A stretch of DNA of 64,000 bases from Diphasiastrum complanatum (taxonomy: Eukaryota; Streptophyta; Lycopodiopsida; Lycopodiales; Lycopodiaceae), in assembly GCA_029204225.1 (NCBI GenBank), contig MU832247.1, positions 1 through 64,000 of the forward strand, in the 5' to 3' direction. The position numbers and the translations under genes are program-made. Below the pieces are notes generated by a model. The model was given only the letters and a program-made list of their open reading frames with translations, was not told the origin of the DNA and did no database searches. Positions 12,326-23,261 of the stretch are shown here, piece after piece; positions within the stretch are counted from its first letter, which is position 1, and each line of letters opens with the position of its first letter.

Positions 12326-12652
12326 GTACATTACAAATATCTGATGAGCCAGTTTACGAGTATGCCTCATGTGGTTGATATGATAGTAGACCTGATACCT
12401 TATGATGTTCAAACAAAAAAAATGTTATTGAGAGATGAGATTCTTGAGAGCAAATTTTTTTCTTACAGGTATCATGTTGTCTCGGGTCAACACTCTATAT
12501 TAGTTGCAAGAAGAATAGTGGAGTCTCCAACATGTCCACAACATCTAAGAGACTGTTACAATACTAGAAATTCAAGGATACTAGGTGCACAAGATTATCT
12601 TGAAACTTTGAAGCTTTCAAAATTCATGAATCAACTCCATCAAGAGGTCATG
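12326..12652 (+). other. ParB/Spo0J-like domain segment of the gene above
   Basis: The exon encodes MLLRDEILESKF, then YRYHVVSGQHSILVARRIV (about 12463-12520), then NTRNSRILG and LKLSKFMNQLHQE. The VVSGQHS..AAR-like core matches the 'G(E/Q)(R/H)R..A' centre of ParB-type domains, and the RILxxxxxxxxLS...N continuation is also usual after that core. A reading DEPVYEYASC in a second frame just upstream (about 12340-12370) suggests a small indel at the exon start. In known proteins this domain binds DNA and hydrolyses CTP, or is a nuclease relative. Here only the fold signature is visible. Confidence 0.5.
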
Positions 12653-13049
12653 GTAAAGACTCCATAGCAAACTCAAAATGGAAGCTGATCCTTGTACTTA
12701 TGCTATGTTTTTTTTTTTAAAAATATTTTTCATTAGTAGATTTTAAGTAATAAAGATTTATTCATGCATTTCTAAATTGTAAGCGTGTTTATGATATTTT
12801 CTTGTCTTACTAAATATTGTGCAGGAATTCATGGAAGCAATAACAGTTACATTGGAGGCAATAAACGCAAGAAGTGACTTGCATATGCTTTTGAGTAGCG
12901 AGTTTATTTTCAATAGGTGGTTGGATATTATGGAGACGTACATAATTGGAGAAATTGCAAACAATAGGGGTGAGCATTCCAAGAAGAATTCAAATGAGGT
13001 TGCAAAAGGTAAAAAGATGCAAGTGGATGGTACCACACAATTATCTCCC

Positions 13050-14519
13050 TAACATGTTTCGTTGTATTCAAGGGTTGCTTGACGATGAGGCTTTAAAGTT
13101 ACAAGAAATGATATTTCGTGGCACCATATTGTTAAAAAAGGCAAAAGTAGTAACAGAGTACAAAGACATGGAGGATGTGGCTACAAGTTTCAAGTATAAT
13201 AGAGTATTGAAGAATGGAATTGTGGAGTACTTAAAGAGCATCTCTGGTGAGAAGAAGGTACAATATGATGAGATTGCAAAAAAATACAATATCACAAAAG
13301 AGCTCTATGATAAGATGTATAGTTGGAGCAAAGATTGGATGAAGGAGTCAATCAACAAAGCCAAAAAAAGGACACCTCTACCTGAAGGTGTGAAGAATGA
13401 ACTACGTCTTGCACATGCGAAGGCATTTGGAGTACAACAACGTCTACATTTTGAAAGGCCTCGAAGGATTTTCAACACAAGGGAATTAATCTCATGCTTT
13501 ACAGATGTGATAGCAGCATGTGGTGATTCTAATGACATTGGGTTAGTGCTTGTAGACACTACATCACAAGGGCCTCAGTACGAGTGGACCACAAATGCTT
13601 TTAAAAGGTTGGTGGAATGCATTGCTAGCATTATCTTTGGTGATTCTTATGTCTTGGTTGCACTAGTACCTTATGGACCAATTTTGAGTGCTTTGGATAC
13701 TACTTTACGACACATTGGTGGTTCCGTTCATCTAGAGTATGGATCATACACTAGAGGGGATGCATGTAAAAAAAGATATACAAGTATCCATGATCTTGTT
13801 GTGTTGATGGCAATGATCTCAAAGACAGAGGACAAAACCATATGGGATGCTCTTATTACCAATGAAGTGTCGTCCATTATATATGATGAAGATGAAAGTG
13901 AAGAGGAAAAAGAATCACCATCAGAATCAATGTCAACTTCAAAAACAAAATTTGGATTGTTTGAGAAGCCTATAACATATGAGAGTTGTGCATTAAGTAG
14001 AGGTTGTACCAGCAAATATCCCAAAGACCGCACATTCTTTTCTATGCTTGTTTCCTCATTTTGCCAACATGGAAAAGTTGTTGTAGATGCATTTACTGGA
14101 GGATTCACCATGAGAGAGGCCCTACGTAGCGAGAGGAAGACAATTGTGTTTGTAAGTAACTCTTCTGAGAGAGATTCGCTTGCAAGTTATGCTTCCATGA
14201 TGGTTGAAAGCTTTCCTGAGGTTAATGCCTTCTATAAAAGCTTGGGGGGAAGATGGGAAGTGCAAGTCAAAGTGCAAGCCAATTACCTTCTTCATGTCAA
14301 GCTCAGACACTGCTTGCAGATTTCCTTAGAGATATTGCTGACTCCTCAAAGGACATTGATTTGTTCAATATGCAAGAAGGTTATGTTGGCCTTGATGATG
14401 TTATTGAAGATCATAATGATAACACTTTGATTGAGGATGAGGGGCATGGTGAAATGGATGGTAAAGAGACTATGGAGAACCAAGCTATAGAAAAGGACAT
14501 AGTACATGAGACAAGTTAG
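13050..14519 (+). other. Beta-class N4/N6 DNA-methyltransferase-like domain of the same gene
   Basis: The order of motifs fits a beta-class amino-methyltransferase: the motif IV position first (IGLVLVDTTSQG, about 13535-13570, in place of a DPPY-type sequence), then an IHDLVVLMA block (about 13788), an acidic insert (YDEDESEEEKE), FEKPITYE, and finally YPKDRTFFSMLVSSFCQHGK leading into motif I, VVVDAFTGGFTMREAL (14074-14121). The last matches the pattern V(L)D.F.G.GT..AA of SAM-binding methylases. The catalytic DPPY is replaced by DTTS, so activity is doubtful. An acidic C-terminal tail (EDHNDNTLIEDEGHGEMDG) follows a frame change at G6 near 14250 and ends at TAG 14517. Confidence 0.55.
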
Positions 14520-14812
14520 TAGTGTCATTGTATAGTCATGGGATGGATGCCTTAATGCACTCTTCAAATAGCGATTTTCTTTTTTTCTAATGGATAATAA
14601 GTTTAAAAATTTGGATACTACACAAGCCATCTTATGTCAATTGTTCTTACTTTTCAATTGTACTTGTGTGTATGTGTGTGTGTGTGTGCATCACTTATAT
14701 TGTTTTTCTTTTAAGAATATATGAAGGTAAATAAAGATTTTTAAGGACATCTAAAAATATATTTTGATAGATTAAGGCATGAATATTAATACATTGGCTT
14801 ATGTACTTTCAG

Positions 14813-15009
14813 GTTCAACAACCAAAAAAGCATTACATGATGAGTTGTTTCTTATTTTAGATTTGAATGGCATACTTTTAAAAAGATATGGAAGGCATTT
14901 TGGCTATCCTGATGTTGTGAAAGTTGGAAAACGATAGATAAAACTACGTTTTGGATGGTTATGTTTTTTGAAGAAAATACTCTCTTTGTTTAGGGTTGAA
15001 ATAGTTAAG
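14813..15009 (+). pseudogene. FCP1/NIF-type HAD phosphatase fragment
   Basis: After an acceptor-like TACTTTCAG the sequence reads KKALHDELFLILDLNGILLK, then YPDVVKVGKR, a TAG stop at 14936, and in the same frame IKLRFGWLCFLKKILSLFRVEI. Plant FCP1-homology phosphatases have the catalytic DxN/DG block (LLVLDxNGLL), followed by xxIGxR...RPGxxxFLxxxFxxxxFxVxVWSS. The fragment follows that pattern up to just before the WSS block, then breaks off. It lies 300 bases after the methyltransferase-like gene on the same strand, so it could be a further exon of that unit or separate captured DNA. Confidence 0.55.
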
Positions 15010-15344
15010 AAAACACAGTTTAAACACCCGACTGGATCAATCACCATAGCACAACGTCAAGTGCAACAATACCACATAATTGCTCTCCTCCTCAAACTGT
15101 ATATTCAACTGATAAGTAAGTACAAAGATAAGTTGCTTAAAAGCACTCAAAGGGCTCGTAAAAGAAAGATGGCCCGATAACTCTAGAACTAAGCACACGT
15201 GGTGCCGTCGAAATAAAAAAGCACTGTATAAGTCGATCATTGCTATTCTAACTCTCTCCCTCAATGATTAACGTCTCTTTTTATTTTAGAGTTTACTCCA
15301 TTCATGGAACATACCTCCATGATAGTATTACAAGTAAAGGCTTT
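15010..15344. other. Non-coding stretch between phosphatase fragment and Copia pol
   Basis: No gene was recognised. It should contain the 3' end of the minus-strand Copia element at 15345-17395 and the junction to the phosphatase fragment, but I could not identify LTR termini. Confidence 0.3.
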
Positions 15345-17395
15345 TTACATAACTAGATCTAAGCCAAGTTTGGCTCTAAAAGTCTCAAACTTTTCTTTAC
15401 TTAAAGCTTTCGTAAATATATCAGCAACTTGTAATAACGTAGAACAATGTACAATACTTATATCTTCAGATTGTAACTTTTCACGCACAAAGTGATATTT
15501 TACTTCAATATGTTTTGTCCTTGCATGAAAGATAAGATTTTTAGCCAATTGTATTCCACTTTGACTGTCACAGAAAATAACAATGGTATTTACCTGCTTC
15601 ATGCCAATCTCACATAACAACTTACGTAGCCAAACAGCTTCCTGGGTAGCAGAACTCAACGCTTTATATTCGGCTTCTGTGGAAGAAAGAGAAATAGTAT
15701 CTTGCTTCTTGCTAGACCATGAAAAACAACCGCTACCAAAATTGAAGGCATAACCTGTTGTTGACTTTCTATCATCTATACTTCTTGCCCAATCAACGTC
15801 AACATAACCTTGCAACTTAGGTAAAACACTTTGTCTTTTGTAGATTAGACCAAGGTTAGGTGAACCTTTCACATGCCTCAAAATCTTTTTTGCAGCTTTC
15901 CAATGGTCCATAGTGGGTGATGACATGAATTGGCTAATCAAACTTACAGCATAGCAGATATCAGGACGTGTAGTCGTAAGATATATCAAACTCCCAACTA
16001 GCTGATGAAATAGTGTAGCATCAAGATGTGCACTATCATCAATACGAGATAATTTCTTACCAGCTTCGCAAGGAATGATGGAAGGTTTGCACTCTGTCAT
16101 GTGAAATCTCTCCAATATCTCGCCCACATACTTGTTTTGACATAACCTGATATCACTGCTAGTTTGCCATACTTCGACACCCAAGCAATAGTGCATAAGA
16201 TCTAAATCTATCATCTCAAACTGCTTGCATAAGTTGGCTTTGATAGAACGAGTGAGGTTCTCATCATTGCCTGTGATAATGATATCATCAACATAAAGTA
16301 CAATCAAGGCAATGCTGTCATCATTTATAAGAACATAAAAGTTTGGATCTGAATTTGTTCTTACAAACTCATGAGAAAGAAAGTAACTGTCAATGCGTCC
16401 ATACCATGCGCGTGGTGCTTTCTTAAGGCCATAAAGTGCTTTGTGTAGTTTATATACCTTCTGTTCTTGCCCTTTTGCTATGAAGCCCTGCAGTTGGACC
16501 ATGTAAACTTCTTCCTCTAATTTACCATTCAAAAATGCAGACTTCACATCCATTTGATGGATCTTCCACCCAAAATGAGATGCTAAGGCAATGATAAGAC
16601 ATAGCGTAGTCCACTTAGCCACTGGAGCAAATGTCTCTTCATAGTCAATTCCTTTGCTTTGCTCATAACCCTTCACTACTAGGCGTGCCTTATACTTTGC
16701 TATTGTGCCATCTGCATGAAACTTTGTTCTAAACACCCATTTGTTGTCAATGGGTTTCTTTCCAAGTGGTAGATCAACCAACTCCCATGTATCATGCCTA
16801 TGGATGGATTCTATCTCTTCATCCATTGCCCTTTGCCACTCTTTGTGATCTTTTGCCTCATCAAAGGTTGATGGCTCTTGACACTTCAAAATGTCAGTCA
16901 TTAGGGCATAGTTCACGATAACGATTAGGAGACTTTCTTTCCCGCGTTGATCTTCTCACTTCACCTTGTGTGCTCGATCTTGTTTGATTTAGCTTTGCAT
17001 CCTTCATGATCTTTTTATACCATTTCGATATCTTAGATTCAGGTGATACACTACGTAGAGAGTATGTATCCCAAGGAGTGTCTAAGTAATGTCTCTTACT
17101 TCCAACTAGTTTTTCCTTTATTGCTCCTATTGGCAAGTACCTCCCCCTAGGCTCTTGAATAGGTGGTGTCCTTTCATACTCGCCCTCTCGACTCTCGTCT
17201 TCACGTGCATCATCTTGTGGAGCATCTTCTTTCTCCAGAATTGTGGAAAGACTTTTGATGCTTTCACCACTTGCATGGTCTTCATCTTCATACCTATGTG
17301 TTTCATCAAAGATCACATCTTTGCTAATGTGAATCTTATTCATTACATGATCAAAACACCTGTAAGCTTTCGTCCTTTCATCATAAAGTAGGAAA
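15345..17395 (-). mobile_element. Copia pol: integrase C-terminus, reverse transcriptase, RNase H
   Basis: The minus strand from 16916 to 15345 is an uninterrupted 523-codon frame with all the classic Copia blocks: WELVDLPLGKKPIDNKWVF, GIDYEETFAPVAK, MDVKSAFLNG, LIVLYVDDIIITG (RT active site), YLTTTRPDICYAV, then RNase H with SSTEAEYKAL and HIEVKYHFVRE, ending NIFTKAL-like (ADIFTKALSKEKF). Upstream (17395-16894) in another frame is the end of the integrase (YDERTKAYRCFD, DVIFDETHRYED, RRSTRERKSPNRY). The pol domain is unusually well preserved, but gag, protease and the integrase core are missing because at about 17395 the sequence changes to a gypsy gag. Confidence 0.9.
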
Positions 17396-17711
17396 GGGTC
17401 TTCCATAAACTTTTGCAACTTGAACTGTGTGATAAGGGCTCGTTTAACAACCTCCCAATCTGTATGCTCAGTTTCATCTTGGTTATAGTACCAATCTTGT
17501 GATGCGCCTGTTAAGGCCATAGGAAACAACTTAAGTTTATCTTGAGGATAAATCTCACCATAGACCTCACATGATTCAGCATATATCTGAAGAAATCTAA
17601 CTGGATCTGTTAATCAATTATATTTGGGTAGATCCAATCGGGGTGCTCTTCTAACAATAATTGGATTGACCTCCTGTGGAGCACCTCCAGGAGCAGCTCC
17701 AGGGGCAGCCA
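17396..17711 (-). pseudogene. Gypsy gag N-terminus, fused to Copia integrase end
   Basis: The minus strand starts ATG at 17711 (MAAPGAAPGGAPQEVNP), continues through one stop, then FLQIYAESCEVYGE, KLKLFPMALTGASQDWYYNQ and DWEVVKRALITQFK, a typical Ty3/gypsy Gag core. From about 17529 it forms one open frame with the Copia integrase tail, a chimaera made by a rearrangement rather than a real protein. It lies 760 bases downstream of the primer site at 18475-18493, so it belongs to the element whose 5' LTR is 18498-19228. Confidence 0.8.
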
Positions 17712-18493
17712 TCTTTAGATCAAATAGATAATGAGATTGGATCTAGATCTATTCCAAAAAACTATCTCAGATTAGATCTGCTAGATCTATTCCAAAAAAC
17801 TATTTCAGATTAGATCTGCTAGATCTATATCTGCAAAGTTTCAAGAATAATATTGGTAATTTTGCAAAAAAGTGACTTTTTTGGCAAAAATATGACAATA
17901 TGACAACTGATCCTCTCAAACTCTTCCTATTTTTGGTATTATTCTTTGTCGACCTGGCAGTAGATAGATCTGAATCACATCTTAGCACAGTAAATCGGGT
18001 GAAGGTTCTTTTTCTGTATTTTTTAGGGTTTTGGTAATTTTTAGTGTTTTTTGGCGGTTTTTCTGATGTTTCTGGAAATCTGCTGGGAATTAATCTTCGC
18101 CCTTCAAACTGAAGGTTCTGTAAAAAAAACCAAAGGTGTCTACAACTCGGCGAAGGTTTTTAGAAAGAGGGTAAAAAGTTCTGAGCTCTGATGACGCTTT
18201 TTGTCTCTTTTTGACCAAATCTGGCAGATTTGACCGATTTTTGTTATTTTCTCTGATATCTCAGATCCAAATGAATCTTAAGATTGGTGATCTGAATAAC
18301 TTCTCTTGTTTAATAATCAGATTAGATTTCAAACAAGAAAATCCACTCAAATCAAGCAAAATCAATCCCAAACTAACCCTAAAATGCAGATCTAACACTA
18401 TTCATGCCACAACAAGATGCCTAATGCAAGCTAACCATCAACCAAACATGCTGCAAACTGAAAAATTGGCATAGCTCCCCAGTAACGGCGCCA
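17712..18493 (-). mobile_element. Gypsy leader and primer-binding site (18475-18493)
   Basis: The minus strand at 18493-18475 reads TGGCGCCGTTACTGGGGAG, the primer-site form used by several plant gypsy lineages of the Tat/Ogre type. Between it and gag the leader contains two tandem copies of 'AGATTAGATCTGCTAGATCT' (about 17768-17830). No gene is present. Confidence 0.75.
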
Positions 18494-18497
18494 AAAT

Positions 18498-19228
18498 TGT
18501 AGTGGATTTCTTTCCTTGCCTAACCTGAATCCAAGATCTAGTCAATCTAGCATCAAAGAGATGGAGTTAGTTGTCACGCGTAGGTTCGTTCCCATGAGAG
18601 TGATAGTATAGTTCAGATTTCAACATGAATGGAGGATCTAACACTAACATCCATTAACACTACATCCATTAACCCTAAATCCACAACAATGATAGAAACT
18701 TACTCTTCTCTCTCTCCTTTCCTCTCTCACAAAAAGCATAAGAAATAGCAATCCCAATAATGATCAAATCCAACAATTAGCAAATACAAAGGAAGCGTGA
18801 GAAATGGAGGAAAAGAAAGGAAGATCAAGAACATTCATCAATCCATTTCTAAAGAGAACCAATCTGCTTTATTGAAATGAGGAAATGAACATTAGGAGCA
18901 ACTCGAGTTGGTCTCTTTTTATAGTAGAGAGGAGGACCCTGGCCTTTGAATCCTATTGGTCCAGTCTTGCCTCTCTTTTTATTCAAATTTAAAAAAGTGT
19001 GGGAACCATCAAATTTGGAGGGAAACCCAACTTTATTCACTAACTTGACATTTAGGCCCTACGACATTAAAAGTCCTGCAAAAATTCCTAAAGTCCTTTA
19101 TTAACTTTTAACTAATCAATCAAATAACTATGTGATCATCGGGTTGGACTTACACACACAGGGTGCCAAATCCCTCTCACTTATTAACTAGGGTTAGGGT
19201 CGCCTTGGGATCTGCAAACCCTCCAACA
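18498..19228 (-). mobile_element. 5' LTR of gypsy element 2 (minus orientation)
   Basis: The LTR runs TGTAGTGGATTTC ... CCCTCCAACA on the plus strand, i.e. TGTTGGAGGG...CCACTACA on its own strand. It is near-identical in reverse complement to 28132-28874. A primer site abuts its left side. On its right follows TAGTG (19229-19233), the target duplication that also borders the other LTR (CACTA at 28875-28879). The two LTRs thus belong to one insertion, now in inverted arrangement. Confidence 0.9.
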
Positions 19229-19560
19229 TAGTGTAGGTAAACTTAGCCAATCTATGGAAAATCCATTGGTTTGTCATTGGAAAAATTTAAAAAGGGGGTT
19301 GAGGTACATCTCGGCCACCAAGAACTTTGGCATTTTATATGATGGATCTAATCTTGCCTTAGAGTCATATTCGGATGCTGACTTTGTAGGTGATAAGGTG
19401 GATAGGAGGTCCACAAGTGCTTTTGTTACCTTCCTTTGCAATGGCATAGTGTCTTGGCTTTCCAAAAAGCAAGATACTATTTCTCTATCTTCAACCAAAT
19501 TGGGATACAAGGCACTAACATCCACAACAAAGGAGATCCTATGGTTGAAGAGGCTTTTGG
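19229..19560 (+). pseudogene. Copia RT/RNase H C-terminal half, separated from its first half
   Basis: The plus strand reads SVGKLSQSMENP, then WKNLKRGLRYISATKNFGI, YSDADFVGDKVDRRSTSAFV and SWLSKKQDTISLSST, the RNase H part of Copia pol. It begins exactly where the minus-strand Copia at 28875-30530 stops (RPNLSYSV). Joining the two across the TAGTG duplication restores a normal Copia order, so these are two halves of one element split by gypsy element 2. The final blocks after KRLLVELQ are lost. Confidence 0.85.
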
Positions 19561-20499
19561 TGGAGTTGCAAGGTGAAGCGATTGCTTTATGGTTTTCATG
19601 GTTTCTTAATGATAAAATTTTAGTTTTAGGACATTAATGATTGTACTTAACAATCATAGAGAGTTATTGGTTGCTTAATCAATGGATCTATCAAGTTCTA
19701 CACTTTAAATCTTGATCCAGATTCACTACACTTAGATTTAAGCAATGGATCAAATCTTCATAAACAAGTGGGAGTGGCCTCACACGTGTGGAGTATTGTC
19801 CATTGTATGGCTTGCACCTAAAACAACAAGTACATAGGTTCTTGATAGCAATCATTCAATAAAATCACAATTCTATTGACTAGAAATCTCACAAAAGTGT
19901 AGAATGCAAAAGTCTCATCAATCTCATTAGCAAAATGATGATCCTTTTATGGATCTAGTACATCCACGAGTCTGGTAAAGTCCAGTGGGCCTTCACACGT
20001 TTGAAGAGTGCCACATCACTCAGATCTATCCATTTGATCCATCCTCGATCCTTATCCAAAGTTGACCTTCTAGAATAAGGCTAAAATCCAAAGAGCTAGT
20101 CTCCTAGAATATAGGAATATTCCCTACAAAATAGGATCTAAGAAAAATGGTCAACTCTTATCTTCTAGAACTCTATACACACGTGTGAACATCCACTTGC
20201 CATGTGGGAGCATTTATTCATGCACATGCAAGGATAAGCTAACTTCTAGGTGACTAGTCAACTTGACTAAAAAACTAGTCATATCATGTCCACACTTGAC
20301 TTGATAGATACAAAATCAAAGTAGATATTTACAAATATCAAAAGTACTTTCTTTCACACATGGGAACAGGATCCACACGTGTGAAATCAGATCATGAACA
20401 TTGTACTCATGATTGATCTTTATTTACAATAAAAAATGACAAGTGAGAAGTGACAATTTTTAGCACTCCTCACTTCTTGTTTGTGGATTCTGCCGAGCC
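19561..20499. other. Retroelement-derived non-coding stretch with CACACGTGTG motifs
   Basis: No coding homology was seen. Several copies of (C)ACACGTGTG(A) occur (about 19783, 20170, 20380), as in the Copia LTR at 31109-31736, and the block 'gaccttctagaata...tcctagaatatagga' near 20065-20120 resembles part of that LTR. I read this as LTR-derived, but could not fix termini. Confidence 0.4.
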
Positions 20500-20810
20500 A
20501 TTACATCTGGGATAGTACATAGTACTTTTGTGGTGAATGACAAGGTAATGTCATAAGAGAGTATCAATCACTTCATTTAAGAAGTGTGAACCTCTGTCAC
20601 TAACAAGATCAATTGGATATCCAAAGCGTGTAATAATGTTTTCATAAAGAAAACGCATGACCGTCTTCGCATTGGCATGTCCTTTGTGGCACGTGCTTCT
20701 ATCCATTTGGTGGCATAATCAGTTGCGATCAGGATATAGCATGCTTGAGTATTTTTGGCTATTGGGCTGATGGGTCCAACAAAGTCTATACCCCACTAAT
20801 GGAAGGCTTC
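20500..20810 (-). pseudogene. Gypsy integrase catalytic-core fragment
   Basis: On the minus strand 20800-20500 translates, with frameshifts, as WGIDFVGPISPIAKNT, then YILIATDYATKWIEARATK, then blocks corresponding to ENIITRFGYPIDLVSDRGSHF. These are the first two Asp blocks of the Ty3/gypsy integrase core. The third catalytic block and the rest are missing. Confidence 0.8.
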
Positions 20811-22341
20811 GCCTTCTGTAATGGGGGTAAGCGGTGTGAAGTCTGCTTTTGTAGTCTTTTTGGCTCGTTGGAAAACATCACATGTTTTGATGATAACAAA
20901 TATAGCCTTATTCTTTTTTTATCATATGTATGAAGTGCCAAAGAGGTCCACGGGTATCTATCTCTATCCTTGAATTAGATTTCCAAGATTGGCCTTCTAT
21001 AAACAAAATAACCTAGGATTTTACAAAAAACTATGGCAGGAAATCCAATCACGCTTGAAATTTACATTCGAATCAAAATATGTGTATACTTCCATGTTTG
21101 TACCAGTCACAATCTTTGTGAGTCTATTCAAAGACTTCACTTTCATCGGAAGCAAAGTAATGTGGACATGCACTTTGCCTGATACTCAAGTGCTTGATAG
21201 CGTGTTTATATTATGTTGGGATACCAAGCAAGAAAAAACATATGAGAGACCTCTTGGAATGCAGGAGTTTGAAAGACACTCTGAAAATTAAATATCACAT
21301 TTCTAGACAAACATGTGTCTTTAGTTTTGTTTATCACAGATGGAAGTATTCTCACTATACATGGGATCCTCTAGATGCAATAGTAGATGAGTGTGACCAA
21401 CTGGAAATTTCCATTTGCTTGTATGAAGACGATATACAAAACATAAGGACGGATGCAAAATGGACATTGCAAGATTCAAGATCCTTAATTTTGCTGACAT
21501 TTGATGATGTCAATGACAACTTCAAGTTTAAATGGACATGGGTACCTCCTTGTAGTGATTGCTTATGATGAATGCATTCTATTGTTGATCTGATTATTGA
21601 CATGATATCATAGCTCAATAATTCTGCATGCCTGATCAGTGGATACAGCTTGCCATTGGCTCCGTAATGAAGTGAGAAATTCCTTTACAGGAGGTGAAAG
21701 CTTGGAGAGGCAAAAGTTTGAAGAAATCTACTTTTGCTATTTTGTGGGTACTAAAGCATCAAAATTATCAGTCGAGAACAGAGAAGCAGTCCCAGAGGCA
21801 TCAAAAAGACCAGGGTAGTTTGAGACAGATTGAAAATATGTTGAGTGTGGAGATATTTACAACATTTTCATTTTTTGTGTCAAAATGCCATTTGTGAATT
21901 TTGCCAAGAAATCTCTCACTTGACTATTTGGGAAACTGCAAATCATACTAGAGAGTGGCTAGTACTCTTATTCATAGTTTGGAGGCATCTAGAGGATTAA
22001 AAATTGTGATTTCATTGAGTTTTGGCCTATTTTTGTGATTTTTTTTGTGAAATGTGTGCAAGCAAGTAGAATAGGTCTGTAAAACTCAGTATTGTTAATC
22101 AGTTGCAGTGAGAATGGTGTTGGGAAATAGCCAACTGCAGGTGGTTTTGATTTAGGATCTCAATGCACTAAAAATTAGCCTTTTTGGTGAAGATTTGAGT
22201 TAGAATAGAACATTTTTTGGTGTTTGCCTAGTTTTTGGACTTTCTCTGTCACTGTACTGCACTCCAGGACATATTGGTACAGACTGAAACGCCAAAAACA
22301 GGCCTGGAATGCCTAAAACCAGGACCAAAATGACTGTTTTT
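20811..22341. other. Unassigned stretch with an orphan open frame
   Basis: Most of this shows no homology that I recognise. On the plus strand about 21296-21568 there is an open frame with a protein-like composition (WKYSHYTWDPLDAIVDECDQ, then ISICLYEDDIQNIRTDAKW, SLILLTFDDVNDNFKF). I do not recognise it and it has no start codon or clear exon borders. From about 22000 to 22341 the sequence is T-rich and repetitive, with near-repeats of 'gcctaaaaccagg'. Confidence 0.35.
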
Positions 22342-22676
22342 TGTTACATAACTATGTAACTAGCAGTACTTCAATAACCCCTATATGCCCATTTAGTGTC
22401 TTGGGGATAAATGGCGAGTCACCCTTGGATTAAGAATAATCGCCTTTGGATTAAGGTACTTGTGTCCTTGGATAAGGGCATGTAGGTGTCTATGCCTTGG
22501 ATGGAGGTATGGAACCTAGTGAGGTGTTAGGAGGACCTTACCATGGCTAGGGGTCATTTTCCTTAACCTTGGGCCTCAACGTTTAGCCATGATCATATAA
22601 TTGGCCTTGGGCCAAAGTTAGCCATCACATAAGGGTCATGGGGACCTAGTAGGAGGGCACACCTACTAGGGTCCCT
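22342..22676 (+). mobile_element. First third of a gypsy LTR, split from 47520-48075
   Basis: TGTTACATAACTATGTAACT at 22342 and the following 330 bases align throughout with the start of the LTR on the minus strand at 4647 (shared AGCAGTACTTCA, GGTGTCTATGCCTTGGATGG, GGGACCTAGTAGGAGGGC). The match stops at 22676, where a terminal inverted repeat begins. The missing two thirds of the same LTR, in the same orientation, resume at 47520. Confidence 0.85.
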
Positions 22677-22711
22677 CATTAGAGGAGTTCTCAATATCAA
22701 AAAGACCCTTT
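22677..22711 (+). repeat. Left terminal inverted repeat, 35 bp
   Basis: It matches 47485-47519 in reverse complement over all 35 bases. Sequence diverges immediately inside (AAGGAATGCC on the left, GTAAAGATAC on the right). Confidence 0.85.
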
Positions 22712-23261
22712 AAGGAATGCCATGTAGGATATACAAAAATATCAAAATAAATAAAACAATATTGTTTATTTGCTTGCCCACACCACTCCCAAGGCCTCCC
22801 CAACTCCCAATGATCTAACCACAGTGTCTACAGTCACAGTTAAGAACTGTTAACAATTCACAATATAACTTGACTAAATTCAAAAATATTCCCTCCATTG
22901 GTTACGAAAGAAAAGGGCAATATTTTCATTGGATCTAGAATATGACCGCCATCCCCAAATTCGAATCTAGAAAAATTGCAAAATGTTTACATATGCATTC
23001 CTTCCACGAGAATGGAAATATGAGTGCCAACTACCTATTGGAATGAAAAAATGAGCAGCATTTCCAAATTTGAATCAAGCATACAAGCATGGAGATTGGA
23101 TTGATCGTACATAGTATATAATATAATCAAAGATGAGTATTTTGTTTTGCTTCATAGAATCTGGTCATAGTACTTTGATGCAACTGATTGCTCTATTATT
23201 TTTTTGATGATGACATTATATCATCTACATGTGGATATCCCTATTGATTTGGCACCTTTGC
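22712..23261. other. Subterminal region of the TIR element, non-coding
   Basis: It contains AT-rich DNA and two diverged copies of a segment around 'ccatccccaaattcgaatc' (22950) and 'gcatttccaaatttgaatc' (23058), so a subterminal direct repeat is likely. No gene is visible before the acceptor at 23261. Confidence 0.4.

Larger units (their letters stand above)
11078..14519 (+). pseudogene. Multi-exon gene: unknown N-terminus, ParB-like domain, DNA-methyltransferase-like domain
   Basis: A splice-acceptor-like GGTTGCAG precedes ATG at 11080. The first segment (11078-12175, ending at a strong GTAAGT donor) encodes an unrecognised domain rich in Trp/Met/Cys followed by a Lys/Ser-rich linker. Its frame changes at a T7 tract near 11670. 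The second segment (12326-12652) carries a ParB-like block and ends at GTAAAG. A third starts after GCAG at 12825. From about 13050 to 14519 comes a methyltransferase-like domain and an acidic tail, with frame changes near 13035 and at a G6 run near 14250. All parts are on one strand, in the order found in bacterial and phage ParB-methylase fusions. I infer one gene of roughly 1,000 codons that has collected three or four small indels. It may be a transposon or domesticated gene acquired from a prokaryote or phage. Alternatively, the indels could be sequencing errors at homopolymers. Function is not proven. Confidence 0.6.

Noticed and set aside
12344-14430. Reading the methylase-like gene as several small unrelated genes
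   Set aside because: Consistent strand, order of motifs, and splice sites or homopolymer indels at each frame change argue for one broken gene.
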